Notes: generated by a model not told the origin, from the letters alone. A DNA stretch of 64,000 bases from Melioribacteraceae bacterium (GCA_016927595.1 JAFGMI010000012.1:124001-188000); one strand, 5' to 3'; counted from the stretch's first letter, positions 27,407-36,523 are shown. Translations and numbers: made by a program.

Positions 27407-27842
27407 GATCTTATCAGACAGATACTTTCTTCTTTGCATCAGAATAGTAGTAGGATTTGTATTTATATTTGCCGGAATTGAAAAAATATCATCACCCGAG
27501 CATTTTGCCGTTTCAATAGAAAACTACAGGGTTTTTCCTGACTTTACAATCAACATAATTGCAATTTATATACCATGGCTTGAACTTCTGACAGGTATAT
27601 TATTAATCTTTGGTATCGCTGTTAAGGAAAATGCATCCATAGTCAGCGCCTTGCTTGCAATATTTATTTTACTTGTTTTCTCGGCTGTAGTTAGAGGTCT
27701 TGACATTGAGTGCGGGTGTTTCGGAACAAGCGACGGACAAAAAGTCGGCTTATTAAAAATTGCTGAAAACCTTTTTCTTTTTGTTGCAGGAATAATTATA
27801 TATTTAAGAGATCACAATCCAATATCATTAGCTTCAAAATGA
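27399..27842 (+). CDS. MauE/DoxX-family membrane protein
   Basis: About 147 residues from the ATG at 27399, chosen because a strong GGAGGAA site precedes it; a longer frame from 27333 has no such site. Four hydrophobic segments, with FAGIEKISSPEHF after the first, give the DoxX/MauE pattern. A C-G-C-F-G motif (C105, C107) lies near the third helix, as in MauE proteins linked to thiol-disulfide chemistry. It forms a pair with the upstream exported rhodanese, consistent with electron or thiol transfer across the membrane. The role is inferred. Confidence 0.84.
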   Translation: MNKILSDRYFLLCIRIVVGFVFIFAGIEKISSPEHFAVSIENYRVFPDFTINIIAIYIPWLELLTGILLIFGIAVKENASIVSALLAIFILLVFSAVVRGLDIECGCFGTSDGQKVGLLKIAENLFLFVAGIIIYLRDHNPISLASK

Positions 27843-28696
27843 AATTACTAGAGCGCTATCATGTTTATAAAAGACCGCTTGTTTTGGACGGTGCAATTGG
27901 AAGCTACCTGGAATCAATCGGACTTACACAAAAAGATTCGTTATGGTCTACCCGTGCACTCATAGATGATCCGGATAAACTTACCGGACTATACAAGCGT
28001 TATATCGACGCCGGAGCAGATATACTTACAACAAACACTTTTCGCACGAATCCGCATTCTTTGGAATTGTCCGGTATAAAGACTGATTCATTTAAATTGG
28101 TTAAAAATGCATGCCGACTCATAAAATCGCTCCCGGGTGAATTTATTGTTGCAGGATCAAATGCTCCTGCAGAAGACTGCTATCAGCAGAAAAGAACAAT
28201 TCCATTTAATCTGCTTGAAGAAAATCATTATAAACATATTGAAGCGCTAGCCGACAACGGCGTGGATTTTATTTTAAATGAAACCCAGAGCCACTGGGAT
28301 GAGATTGAGTTAATTTCAAAATATTGCTCAACAAATAATATACCCTATGTAATCAGCCTATATTTTGCAGAAGATCTTACAATTCTGAGCGGACAAAATC
28401 TTTACGAGGTTTTAAGTCTGGTGTGGAATTATAATCCTGTGTGCATTTCCTTCAACTGTATAGCTAAAAATATTTTTGACAAATTACCGTTAGAACTTGT
28501 ATCCAGGCACTTGTGGGGTTTTTATTTGAACTGTTTTCCGAATAACGTAATGCCAGAATTGACTCCGGTATTATACAGTGAATTATTGAATAACACAGTT
28601 CTTGAAAATTTATTGTTTGTGGGATCGTGCTGCGGATCAGGTCCCGAACATACGAAAAAAATTAAGGAAACTATACTTGCAGAATATTCAGGTTAA
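27839..28696 (+). CDS. Homocysteine S-methyltransferase family protein
   Basis: A 285-residue barrel protein. It opens LVLDGAIGSYLE and has TLYKRY-type helices and ILTTNTFRTNP. The zinc cysteines are visible: one in ISFNCIA and the adjacent pair in VGSCCGSGPEH. The family transfers methyl groups from S-methylmethionine, SAM or betaine to homocysteine. The donor cannot be read from sequence. It overlaps the MauE/DoxX gene by 4 bp and ispE by 20 bp. The MetH cobalamin domains are absent, so it is not a truncated MetH. Confidence 0.88.
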   Translation: MKLLERYHVYKRPLVLDGAIGSYLESIGLTQKDSLWSTRALIDDPDKLTGLYKRYIDAGADILTTNTFRTNPHSLELSGIKTDSFKLVKNACRLIKSLPGEFIVAGSNAPAEDCYQQKRTIPFNLLEENHYKHIEALADNGVDFILNETQSHWDEIELISKYCSTNNIPYVISLYFAEDLTILSGQNLYEVLSLVWNYNPVCISFNCIAKNIFDKLPLELVSRHLWGFYLNCFPNNVMPELTPVLYSELLNNTVLENLLFVGSCCGSGPEHTKKIKETILAEYSG

Positions 28697-29531
28697 TTCA
28701 CCGGCAAAAATTAATTTTTGTTTAAATATTCTTTCAAAGAGAAGTGACGGTTTTCATAACTTGTGGACACTGTTATTTCCATTACTTGATCTTTATGATG
28801 TGATTTCATTCAGGAAAGCCAACTCTGATTCATTTAAGTATAATAAAACAATTAAAGAACTCGGCGAAGATAATCTGATAATTAAAGCTAAAAAAATTAT
28901 CGAAACTCATTGCGGTAATAAACTTCCGGTTGAGATTGAGTTGACGAAGAACATTCCGATCGGTGCAGGTATGGGCGGAGGCAGTTCAAACGCTGCATCT
29001 ACACTGTTAGCGATCAACAGGTTATTTGAATTAGATCTGGAATATGAACAGCTTGCAGATTTCGCACTTGAACTTGGATCAGATGTGCCATTTTTCCTGA
29101 ATCCAAAACCGTCTATCGGCGAATCAAGAGGTGAGATTCTGCGTGTTGTGGATTTTCAGATTAATTTTCCCATATTGATTGTAAATCCCGGTATACATGT
29201 ATCAACAAAAAATGCTTTTGAAAATATTAAAACTTACAAAACACAATTCAAAATAGAATTGAATTCACCAAAGAATTTCTCGGAAATAATTAATCTTGGC
29301 AGATTATTCACAAATGATTTTGAAGATTTTATCTTTGAAAAATTTCCCGAAATAGAAGAAATAAAAAAAATGCTATACAAAAACGGTGCAGGGTTTTCAA
29401 TAATGACCGGGACAGGTTCAACAGTTTTTGGAATTTTTGAAAATGTGAATGATGCGGAGAGTGCTGCTAAAATGTTTCCCGATAATTATTTTATATTTAT
29501 AAGCCTCCCGACAAGGGCTCGAGCGATGTAA
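28677..29531 (+). CDS. ispE: 4-diphosphocytidyl-2-C-methyl-D-erythritol kinase
   Basis: A GHMP kinase of about 284 residues. It has VNSPAKINFCLNILSKRSDGFH at the N-terminus, split here as SPAKIN and KRSDGFH motifs, then IPIGAGMGGGSSNAAS (ATP loop) and TGTGSTVFGIF. I place the start at TTG 28677, with AAGGAA seven bases upstream. The only ATG, at 28602, would add 25 unusual residues inside the previous gene. It acts in the MEP isoprenoid pathway, phosphorylating CDP-ME. It overlaps the preceding gene by 20 bp and, convergently, the histidine kinase by 35 bp. Confidence 0.92.
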   Translation: MQNIQVNSPAKINFCLNILSKRSDGFHNLWTLLFPLLDLYDVISFRKANSDSFKYNKTIKELGEDNLIIKAKKIIETHCGNKLPVEIELTKNIPIGAGMGGGSSNAASTLLAINRLFELDLEYEQLADFALELGSDVPFFLNPKPSIGESRGEILRVVDFQINFPILIVNPGIHVSTKNAFENIKTYKTQFKIELNSPKNFSEIINLGRLFTNDFEDFIFEKFPEIEEIKKMLYKNGAGFSIMTGTGSTVFGIFENVNDAESAAKMFPDNYFIFISLPTRARAM

Positions 29532-30921
29532 TTCTATCATCTTCTTCAATGATATAGGGAAGCTTAATAATGAATGAAGATCCGGGATGTTTGTCATCAC
29601 CGATTCCCGATGGACTTTCAACTTCAATTGTACCGCTGTGATGATTTATAATTTCTTTCACCAGCGACAAACCCAAACCGCTGCCTTCCGATTTGTGACG
29701 TCTTGTATTACTTGCCCGATAAAACTGGTCGAAAATTCTTGGCAGATCTTTTTCAGGGATACCAATACCATTATCAGCGAACTCAATTCGTAGAAATTGT
29801 TCCTCGTATTCTATTGTTATATTTATAAGTCCCCCTTCTCCAACATATTTTGCCGAATTCGACATAATATTTGATATGGCTAGCTGCAGTAATTCCTCAT
29901 CCCCTGACACAGGACGTCTGAATTTTCTCTTGTCATTAATACTGATAGTAATTCTTTTGCTCTTCAAATCGTCCGAATGATTTTCCACATAATCTGCAAT
30001 TATTTCCCCGATAAAAATCTTCCTGTTATCTCTTTTCTCAAGAAGTTTTAACTTAGAAATTTTGAGGATACTGTTAATAAGATACAGCCCTTCGTTTGAC
30101 CTTTCCCTTATCCTTATAAGTTTATCTTCCACCGGTTCTGATACAGGACCCAGAAATTTCTGTAATATTATATCTACTATCGACTTTATTGCTGTTATTG
30201 GTGTCTTAATTTCGTGAACTACACCGATTAGATATTTCTGCTTAGACTTTTCAACCTCATTTAGTTTTAAAAGTGTCTGACGGAGTTGTTCCTCTCTCCT
30301 TAAAAGGTTTTTCGCTATCTGATTGGTTATAAGTACTGTAATAATCATCATTGAAGCGAAAACTACTATAAACAAAATGTCATAATTCCAGGGTCGAACA
30401 ACATTTTCTGAAATACCCTTTATCAGAAAAGTATCTACTATATCAACTCTCTGAAGAAATACAAGCAGCGCGTAAATTGATATATAGATAACGCATATAG
30501 CTTTAATTAAGATACCGGGAAGTATAAGACTTCCAATAACCATATGGAATATAAAAAAGACATGCAGCGGAGATTCGATTATTCCGGTGAAATATATAAC
30601 CAGCATCAAAGTCGAAAGATCCAGAATCATTTGCACGAGTGAAAGATGAAGAGCATTAAACCGGATTGGATCGGTTCCAACCTTTGGTCTTATAAGGTGA
30701 ATAATAACATTGTAAAGAAATATGCTTATTGCGATGATAATAAAAGCAATAATCTGTGTCTGGTTTAACTGAAAATCAAGCAGATACTCTCCGAGTAAAA
30801 GAAATGCCAGTACAGACAAAGAAGCGAGGTAACGAATTTTAATAAGCCATAGATTACGGCGGCGGATTGTACTCCAGAATTCCGGATAATCATACGCCCA
30901 CCCCGGGACTAACTTAATCAT
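29497..30921 (-). CDS. Membrane sensor histidine kinase
   Basis: A 474-residue kinase with about six transmembrane helices (roughly 33-200), a short coiled linker, HisKA with phospho-acceptor H236 in GVVHEIKTPITA, and a HATPase domain with NIMSNSAKY, DNGIGIPEKDLP and GSGLGLSLVKEI. The sensory part is entirely membrane-embedded, with no PAS or periplasmic domain, as in intramembrane-sensing kinases. No DNA-binding response regulator is adjacent. It is 108 bp upstream of, and on the same strand as, the hydrogenase operon end, but a hairpin lies between. The signal is unknown. Confidence 0.9.
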   Translation of the reverse strand: MIKLVPGWAYDYPEFWSTIRRRNLWLIKIRYLASLSVLAFLLLGEYLLDFQLNQTQIIAFIIIAISIFLYNVIIHLIRPKVGTDPIRFNALHLSLVQMILDLSTLMLVIYFTGIIESPLHVFFIFHMVIGSLILPGILIKAICVIYISIYALLVFLQRVDIVDTFLIKGISENVVRPWNYDILFIVVFASMMIITVLITNQIAKNLLRREEQLRQTLLKLNEVEKSKQKYLIGVVHEIKTPITAIKSIVDIILQKFLGPVSEPVEDKLIRIRERSNEGLYLINSILKISKLKLLEKRDNRKIFIGEIIADYVENHSDDLKSKRITISINDKRKFRRPVSGDEELLQLAISNIMSNSAKYVGEGGLINITIEYEEQFLRIEFADNGIGIPEKDLPRIFDQFYRASNTRRHKSEGSGLGLSLVKEIINHHSGTIEVESPSGIGDDKHPGSSFIIKLPYIIEEDDRITSLEPLSGGL

Positions 30922-30990
30922 AAGCAGACTCTACTAGATAAGTAACACGAATCTAAATCCAATATATCGAACATTACTCAGAATAACAAT

Positions 30991-31020
30991 TTGAAGAACC
31001 GGTTTAACCCGGTTCTTCAA
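30991..31020 (-). terminator. Hairpin terminator at the end of the hydrogenase operon
   Basis: A perfect 12 bp inverted repeat: TTGAAGAACCGG at 30991-31002 and CCGGTTCTTCAA at 31009-31020, with a 6-base loop. It lies 7 bp after the last hydrogenase gene's stop on the minus strand and is followed on that strand by T-rich sequence. It separates the hydrogenase operon from the downstream histidine kinase. Confidence 0.8.
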
Positions 31021-31027
31021 AATATGA

Positions 31028-32941
31028 CTATGCTATATACTTGCCACGTTTTGTATAATGTGTATGCAGTAATTTATGCGATAAATGGCTGCACGGTCCG
31101 TCTGTTAAAAATTCATTATATAGTTTAATAATGTATGGATTGTCGTGCGATTTTCTGATCTCCAGCGATTCATCTTCCGCATAAATTGCCTGTGCACGTT
31201 TCATTCTTATTTCTTCATTTGTGGGAATAGGCTGCCCGCCACCACCAAGACATCCGCCAGGACAAGCCATGAACTCGATAAAATGACATTCGCTGAATTT
31301 ACCGCCTGCTTTTATATCTTCCATAATTTTCTTTGCATTTGCAGTTCCGTGAGCAACCGCAACTTTCAGGGTTGCACCTTTCAGCCAGTTCCAATCCGGG
31401 ACAAGGTGTTTAATAAGTTCGGGAACAGGTCCGACTTTATCCCCGATTGGGAATTCAACATATTTTATCCCTTCGAAACCTCTTACAGGCAGAACGTTTG
31501 CATTTTCAAAAATATCTTCCGTTTTATTTCCAGTCACGAATTCTACAACAGTCCGTATAGCAGCCTCCATAACACCGCCGGTGGCACCGAATATTAAACC
31601 TGCACCGGACGCATCGCCGAAAGGATTGTCGAAATGAGATTTCGGCATTTCAGGTAAATGTATACCAGCTTCTCTTATCATTTTTGCAAGTTCGCGGGTT
31701 GTTAAACCATAATCAACGTCCTTGTATCCGCTGTCTACCATCTCCGGTCTGTTGCATTCAAATTTCTTTGCAGAGCATGGCATCACAGCAACGCTGACAA
31801 TATCCTTCGGATCTATACCGGCTTTTTCGGCATAATGGGTTTTAATTAATGCACCGAACATTTGCTGAGGTGACTTTGCGGAGCTGAGGTTTGAAATATA
31901 TTCGGGATAGAAATGTTCGAGATATTTTACCCATCCTGGCGAGCACGATGTAAACTGAGGAAGTGCAACTTCCTTCTTTTCAACAAGTGCCTGATAAAGC
32001 CTTAAAATAAGCTCGGTTCCTTCTTCTATAATAGTCAGATCAGCTGAAAAATTTGTATCAAATACCTTATTAAATCCTATCCTTCTGAGTGCAGTATTTA
32101 GTTCACCCGTCATCGAATGACCTGCTTCAAGACCGAATTCCTCACCTATAGCAGCACGGGGTGAAGGTGCCGTCTGAATTACTACATGTTTATCCGGATC
32201 TTCAATAGCTGCCCATATCTCATCAGAAGGATCATTAGTATATAAAGCTCCCGTAGGACAACGGTTAATACACTGCCCGCAGTTTATGCATATAACATCA
32301 GCCAGATCTTTATCCATGAATGTTGATATATGAGTATTGTCACCCCTTCCGATGGATTCCAGGACTCCGACTTCCTGAAGATCAATACAGGTTCTCACAC
32401 AGCGTTTGCACAGAATACATTTGTCGTTATCACGATGGACAGAAAATGAAGATTCGTCTACAGGATATTTGGATTTGGTTACGTGACCGAAAGTGAATCC
32501 ATCAACTCCGTATTCCTGCGCAAGATTCTGCAGTTCACAGTTCTTGTTTCGCACGCATGAATAACACTCACCGTAATGCTCACTGAGCATTAAGTCGAGT
32601 ATATGACGTCGGGCTTTCCTTACTGTCTGTGACGAAGTTTTTACTTTTATTGGAGCTGTTATTGGAAATGCACATGCTGCCTGAAGAGTTCTCATGCCTT
32701 CAACTTCAACAACGCATATCCTGCATACGCCTGCAACGCACAAATCATCGTGATGGCAAAGTGTCGGAATATGAATGCCGGCTTCCCGGCATGCTTCGAG
32801 TATGGTTGTTCCCATAGGTACAGTAATTCTCTTCTCGTTTATTTCTATAGTAACGGAGCCGCCTATATGTTCAGGATGATCGGGTATTGTTACTTTGTGT
32901 GCTTTCTGACTTACGGGTGCCCTTTGATTTTTATCTTCCAT
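31028..32941 (-). CDS. hydA: [FeFe]-hydrogenase catalytic subunit, NADH-linked trimeric type, second set (HydA/HndD)
   Basis: A 637-residue subunit. The NuoG-like N-terminus binds [2Fe-2S] (C62, C73, C76, C90), then a His/Cys [4Fe-4S] site (H122, C126, C129, C135) and two ferredoxin-type clusters (CILCKRCVRTC, CINCGQCINRCP). The H-cluster domain has L1 TSCSPGW (C333, S334), L2 VMPCSAKKFE (C389) and L3 FMACPGGCLGGGGQP (C560, C564). In the clostridial CpI enzyme the second Cys of TSCCPGW is a cluster ligand, and here it is Ser. It is the last gene of the operon and overlaps hydB by 11 bp. It makes or oxidises H2 with electrons passed through HydB/HydC. Confidence 0.92.
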   Translation of the reverse strand: MEDKNQRAPVSQKAHKVTIPDHPEHIGGSVTIEINEKRITVPMGTTILEACREAGIHIPTLCHHDDLCVAGVCRICVVEVEGMRTLQAACAFPITAPIKVKTSSQTVRKARRHILDLMLSEHYGECYSCVRNKNCELQNLAQEYGVDGFTFGHVTKSKYPVDESSFSVHRDNDKCILCKRCVRTCIDLQEVGVLESIGRGDNTHISTFMDKDLADVICINCGQCINRCPTGALYTNDPSDEIWAAIEDPDKHVVIQTAPSPRAAIGEEFGLEAGHSMTGELNTALRRIGFNKVFDTNFSADLTIIEEGTELILRLYQALVEKKEVALPQFTSCSPGWVKYLEHFYPEYISNLSSAKSPQQMFGALIKTHYAEKAGIDPKDIVSVAVMPCSAKKFECNRPEMVDSGYKDVDYGLTTRELAKMIREAGIHLPEMPKSHFDNPFGDASGAGLIFGATGGVMEAAIRTVVEFVTGNKTEDIFENANVLPVRGFEGIKYVEFPIGDKVGPVPELIKHLVPDWNWLKGATLKVAVAHGTANAKKIMEDIKAGGKFSECHFIEFMACPGGCLGGGGQPIPTNEEIRMKRAQAIYAEDESLEIRKSHDNPYIIKLYNEFLTDGPCSHLSHKLLHTHYTKRGKYIA

Positions 32942-34139
32942 TAGTACCTCCGTTACCTTTGTTCAGAATCTCATCTTTAAAGTTATCCAGTATTGAAATG
33001 AAAGGATTAGGACTTGACTGACCTAATCCGCATTTCGAAGCTACTTGCATAGTTTTACCAAGCTCCTTCAGCTGATTGATATAAGCAAATGTAAAGTTGC
33101 CCGATTCAATCATCCTTACTCCTTCAAGAAGTTTTGTGTTCCCGATTCTGCATGGGGTACATTGTCCGCAGGATTCCTCGACAAAAAATTCCATAAAGTT
33201 TTTAAGGACATGGAGCATGTTTCTGTTTTCGTTGAATATAATAATTGAACCGCCCGTAGCAGCGTCTTCGTAAGCCAGTTGCCTGTCGAATTGGGTTTTA
33301 TTCAAACAAACTCCGGAGGCACCTCCGACCTGAACAGCTTTAGTGTTTTCAGCCTCAACTATCTTCAGCAATTCGTTTATTGTTGTGCCCCAAGGAAGTT
33401 CATATACACCCGGTTTTTTACAGTCACCGGATATTGAAAATAATTTTGATCCTGTTGACTTATCAGTGCCGTGTTGTTTAAACCATTCTCCGCCTTTTTC
33501 AACAATCTTGGCAACACAGGCTAGAGTTTCAACGTTGTTGACTACAGTAGGTTTTCCCATAAATCCGGTTGTAACAGGAAACGGAGGACGGTTTCGTGCT
33601 TCTCCTCTGTGTCCTTCAAGTGATTCAATAAGTGCTGTTTCTTCTCCGCATACGTAAGCACCGTTGCCTAGTCTAATACTTATTTCAAAATCAAATCCTT
33701 CCTTTCCGCAGATATTTTTACCAAGAAGATTATCATCTCTCATTCCCTGAATATAATCAAGCAGCGGAAAGAGCATATATTCATATTCACCTCTAAGATA
33801 AACAATGCCTTCTTTTGCTCCAATTACGTAACCTGCTATAACCATTCCGTCGAATACCAGTTCCGGGTACTCCAGCAAAAGAACCCTGTCTTTAAATGTA
33901 CCCGGTTCCCCTTCATCCGCATTACATACAACATATTTATCCTCACTTCTTGCGGCTGCTGTAAGCATCCATTTTGTTGATGTGGGAAATCCTGCTCCGC
34001 CTCTCCCCCTTAATTTCGATTCCTTGATTTCGAGAAGTATATCATCACGTTTCATCGAAACAGCTTTATTTATCGATTCACCCCTCGTGTATTTTGTAAA
34101 TAATACTTTACCGCTTCTTTCAGATTTTTTGTTTTCCAT
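32931..34139 (-). CDS. hydB: Hydrogenase NADH-binding subunit, short form, second set (HydB/NuoF-like)
   Basis: A 402-residue NuoF-type flavoprotein. The FMN/NADH site is in LRGRGGAGFPTSTKW (43-57) and GAYVCGEETALIESLEG. The [4Fe-4S] ligands are C324, C327 and C330 (ESCGQCTPCR) and C370 (SKCGLGQ). It lacks the N-terminal thioredoxin-like [2Fe-2S] domain and the C-terminal Zn/2[4Fe-4S] ferredoxin module found in the usual ~600-residue HydB of bifurcating hydrogenases. Those missing modules make simple NADH-linked rather than bifurcating chemistry plausible; this is inference. It lies 7 bp after hydC and overlaps hydA. Confidence 0.92.
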   Translation of the reverse strand: MENKKSERSGKVLFTKYTRGESINKAVSMKRDDILLEIKESKLRGRGGAGFPTSTKWMLTAAARSEDKYVVCNADEGEPGTFKDRVLLLEYPELVFDGMVIAGYVIGAKEGIVYLRGEYEYMLFPLLDYIQGMRDDNLLGKNICGKEGFDFEISIRLGNGAYVCGEETALIESLEGHRGEARNRPPFPVTTGFMGKPTVVNNVETLACVAKIVEKGGEWFKQHGTDKSTGSKLFSISGDCKKPGVYELPWGTTINELLKIVEAENTKAVQVGGASGVCLNKTQFDRQLAYEDAATGGSIIIFNENRNMLHVLKNFMEFFVEESCGQCTPCRIGNTKLLEGVRMIESGNFTFAYINQLKELGKTMQVASKCGLGQSSPNPFISILDNFKDEILNKGNGGTNGR

Positions 34140-34146
34140 ATCCGCC

Positions 34147-34620
34147 TCATTTTACCTGATTTAAAATTTGTACTGCTTTTTCAGGCGTTAGGTTTGTATA
34201 TACCTTCTCGTTTACCGCCATTGCAGGGCTTATATCACACAATCCAAGGCAGTTGGCAAACTCCAGATGGAATTTTTTATCCTTGCTTGTTTCCCCAAAT
34301 TTACAACCGATTTCTCTTTCAATTGCGTTGCAAACAGCCTGTTTGCCCTGAAGGTCGCAGGTAATACTCTGGCAAACTCGTACAATATTTCGTCCCTTTG
34401 GTTCGGTATTTAGGAATGCATAGAACGAAATAACACTGTAGACTTCAACAGGATGAATATCCAGTAATCGGGCAATTTCCTGTTGAGCAAAATCTGGAAT
34501 ATGTCTGTGTTTCTTCTGAATTTCATGCAGGATTTTAAGCAGAGATGAACGTTGTTTACCGAACTGCTCAACTAATGCTTCAATCTCCTCAGTCATTGCG
34601 TTTTTTTCTACTAACAACAT
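34147..34620 (-). CDS. hydC: Hydrogenase [2Fe-2S] subunit, second set (HydC/NuoE-like)
   Basis: A 157-residue NuoE-type protein. A helical N-terminus is followed by a thioredoxin-fold domain whose cluster ligands are C83 and C88 (VCQSITC) and C124 and C128 (NCLGLC). A GGGGAG site lies about 9 bases before the ATG at 34620; an ATG eight codons on is possible. It transfers electrons between HydB flavin and partners. It is 16 bp downstream of a receiver gene, showing that signalling and catalytic genes share the transcript. Confidence 0.92.
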   Translation of the reverse strand: MLLVEKNAMTEEIEALVEQFGKQRSSLLKILHEIQKKHRHIPDFAQQEIARLLDIHPVEVYSVISFYAFLNTEPKGRNIVRVCQSITCDLQGKQAVCNAIEREIGCKFGETSKDKKFHLEFANCLGLCDISPAMAVNEKVYTNLTPEKAVQILNQVK

Positions 34621-34636
34621 TAACGATGGCTCCCCT

Positions 34637-35008
34637 TTATTTTTCTTTTAATAAATTATTCACTTTTTCAACTAACTGATCCGGTGAAATAGGTTTTTCG
34701 ACAAAGTCGTCAACCGGAACCATTTCGCCGGCGCCATACTCGAAACCAATGGTTTTTGAGACAGATGTATACATTAGTATCGGTGTTTCAAATCCTTCCC
34801 TTCTGAATTTCTGAGCGAGGAAAAATCCGTCGTCAGGTTCGTCCATCATTACATCAAGTATTATAAGGTCAGGATTATTCTCCTCAACAATTTTAAAACC
34901 ATCATCAGGATTACCTGCAGATAAAATATCGTGTCCCTTTGATTTCAGTACTAACGAACTGGCTTCGATGATATCAGGATCATCGTCGATAATCGCTATT
35001 AGTGCCAT
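34637..35008 (-). CDS. Stand-alone response-regulator receiver
   Basis: A 123-residue CheY-like receiver with the acidic pair in IIDDDPD and phospho-acceptor D52 in LIILDVMMDEPDDG. The conserved switch Thr/Ser and Lys are in LMYTSVS and VEKPIS. A DEPDDG insert after D52 is longer than in typical CheY. It has no output domain. It is 16 bp before hydC and 22 bp after the hybrid kinase in one operon, so it is probably a phosphorelay partner of the neighbouring kinases. Confidence 0.9.
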   Translation of the reverse strand: MALIAIIDDDPDIIEASSLVLKSKGHDILSAGNPDDGFKIVEENNPDLIILDVMMDEPDDGFFLAQKFRREGFETPILMYTSVSKTIGFEYGAGEMVPVDDFVEKPISPDQLVEKVNNLLKEK

Positions 35009-35030
35009 TTTTACTCCCGTTTTTTTTCTT

Positions 35031-36506
35031 TTATTTATTTATTGGTAAATGAACAATAAATGTCGAACCTTTTTCAAATACGCTCTCCACTTCGACCTTA
35101 CCATGATAAGATTCGATTATTTTCTTTACTATACTTAATCCTAAACCTGTTCCTGTTATCTCACGTGTATATTTATTTTTTGCCCTGAAAAATTCCTGGA
35201 AAAGTTTTTCTTTTTCTTCGGGCTGCATACCTATTCCTGAATCACTCACCTTAATAGTCAGGTAATTCCCGTTCTCAGAACAATCAATATCTATAAATCC
35301 TTTTTCTTTATTGTACTTAATTGCATTACTGATAATATTTGTGAAGACTCTTATAATTTCATTACGGTCAGCTTTTATTACAGGGAGTTGATCTGGAAAA
35401 TTAATATTAACCAGTAATTTCGACTTTGCAATCTCGAATTCCAAAAATTTAATCGTGTTTCTTATAATTTCTTTTATATCTAATTCCTCTATTTCTCTAC
35501 CGACCTTTTTCTCTTCCATTCTTGATATGTCCAGTAAATCATTAACGAGATCAAGCAAACTGTTTAATCTTGAACGTGAACGTGTTAAAAATTCATCCTG
35601 CTGTGATTCGGAAATGTGTATACTTTCATCCTGCATTATTCTGATATAACCCAGCACTGCTGCAAGAGGTGTCTTTAATTCATGTGCAACCATAGACACA
35701 AACTGATTTTTAATTTTTTCAATCTTTTTAAAACCAGTGATATTTTTCAAAACTATTACAACTCCCGCTACAGTCCCGTCGTGCTGCGGAACTGGGGAGC
35801 AGGTAGCATCTATATACATGTCCCCGTTATTAATTTCATACTGAGTCGTAAATGATTTGTTCACTGTTTTTTTCTCAGACAACATCCTTGTAACAATATC
35901 AGTCAGCCCGTCAGGTAATTTATCAAGAGAGTACTGACCTATCTGAAGATCATCAATCGCAAGTTTATTTAATGTGGCATGATTATAATAAACAACTTCT
36001 CCACCGGTATTAACGAGCAGAACACCACTGCTTATCGATTCAATTATTGTTTTTAGACGTGACTTTTCATGTGCCACTTCCAGAAGAGATTCCTCGCGTT
36101 CTCTTTTGAGTCTTTCAGCTTCAAGGAGAAGCTGCCTGTGTTTTAGTCCTTTTTCCAGATTGAAAATCAGTTCTTCAGGGGTAAAAGGTTTCGGTATATA
36201 GCTGTATGCCCCAAGTCTGGTTGATTCAACGGCTGTTTCATAACTTGCATATGCAGTGGCTATAAAACAAACACTGTTCGGACGCAGTCGTTTTATTTCG
36301 GTAAGCACATCGAGACCATCAATATCGGGCATTTTTAAATCAATAATTACAAGATCGTATTCGTTATCTTTGACTAATAAAATGCCGGTTGCACCGTTTT
36401 CAGCGGTATCAACTATATAACCCTCGTTCATGAGAAGCCGTTTGGAACCCTCACGCAGTCCTTTCTCGTCGTCAATTATTAATATGGTCGGATTTTCAGT
36501 ATTCAA
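35031..36506 (-). CDS. Receiver-PAS-histidine kinase hybrid
   Basis: A 491-residue soluble protein. An N-terminal receiver (D56 in LVIIDLKMPDIDG, K106 in YIPKPFTPEE) is followed by a coiled linker and a PAS domain (about 148-260, with ISSGVLLVNTGGEVVYYN). Next come HisKA with H275 in SMVAHELKTPLAAV and a HATPase domain (NIISNAIKY, DSGIGM, GTGLGLSIVKKI). It has no membrane segment. The apparent start is TTG at 36506, since upstream bases offer no ATG. An N-terminal receiver on a kinase usually means it is controlled by an upstream kinase, for which HydS three genes upstream is the obvious candidate. Confidence 0.9.
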   Translation of the reverse strand: MNTENPTILIIDDEKGLREGSKRLLMNEGYIVDTAENGATGILLVKDNEYDLVIIDLKMPDIDGLDVLTEIKRLRPNSVCFIATAYASYETAVESTRLGAYSYIPKPFTPEELIFNLEKGLKHRQLLLEAERLKREREESLLEVAHEKSRLKTIIESISSGVLLVNTGGEVVYYNHATLNKLAIDDLQIGQYSLDKLPDGLTDIVTRMLSEKKTVNKSFTTQYEINNGDMYIDATCSPVPQHDGTVAGVVIVLKNITGFKKIEKIKNQFVSMVAHELKTPLAAVLGYIRIMQDESIHISESQQDEFLTRSRSRLNSLLDLVNDLLDISRMEEKKVGREIEELDIKEIIRNTIKFLEFEIAKSKLLVNINFPDQLPVIKADRNEIIRVFTNIISNAIKYNKEKGFIDIDCSENGNYLTIKVSDSGIGMQPEEKEKLFQEFFRAKNKYTREITGTGLGLSIVKKIIESYHGKVEVESVFEKGSTFIVHLPINK

Positions 36507-36523
36507 TGATTTTCTGTTATATT

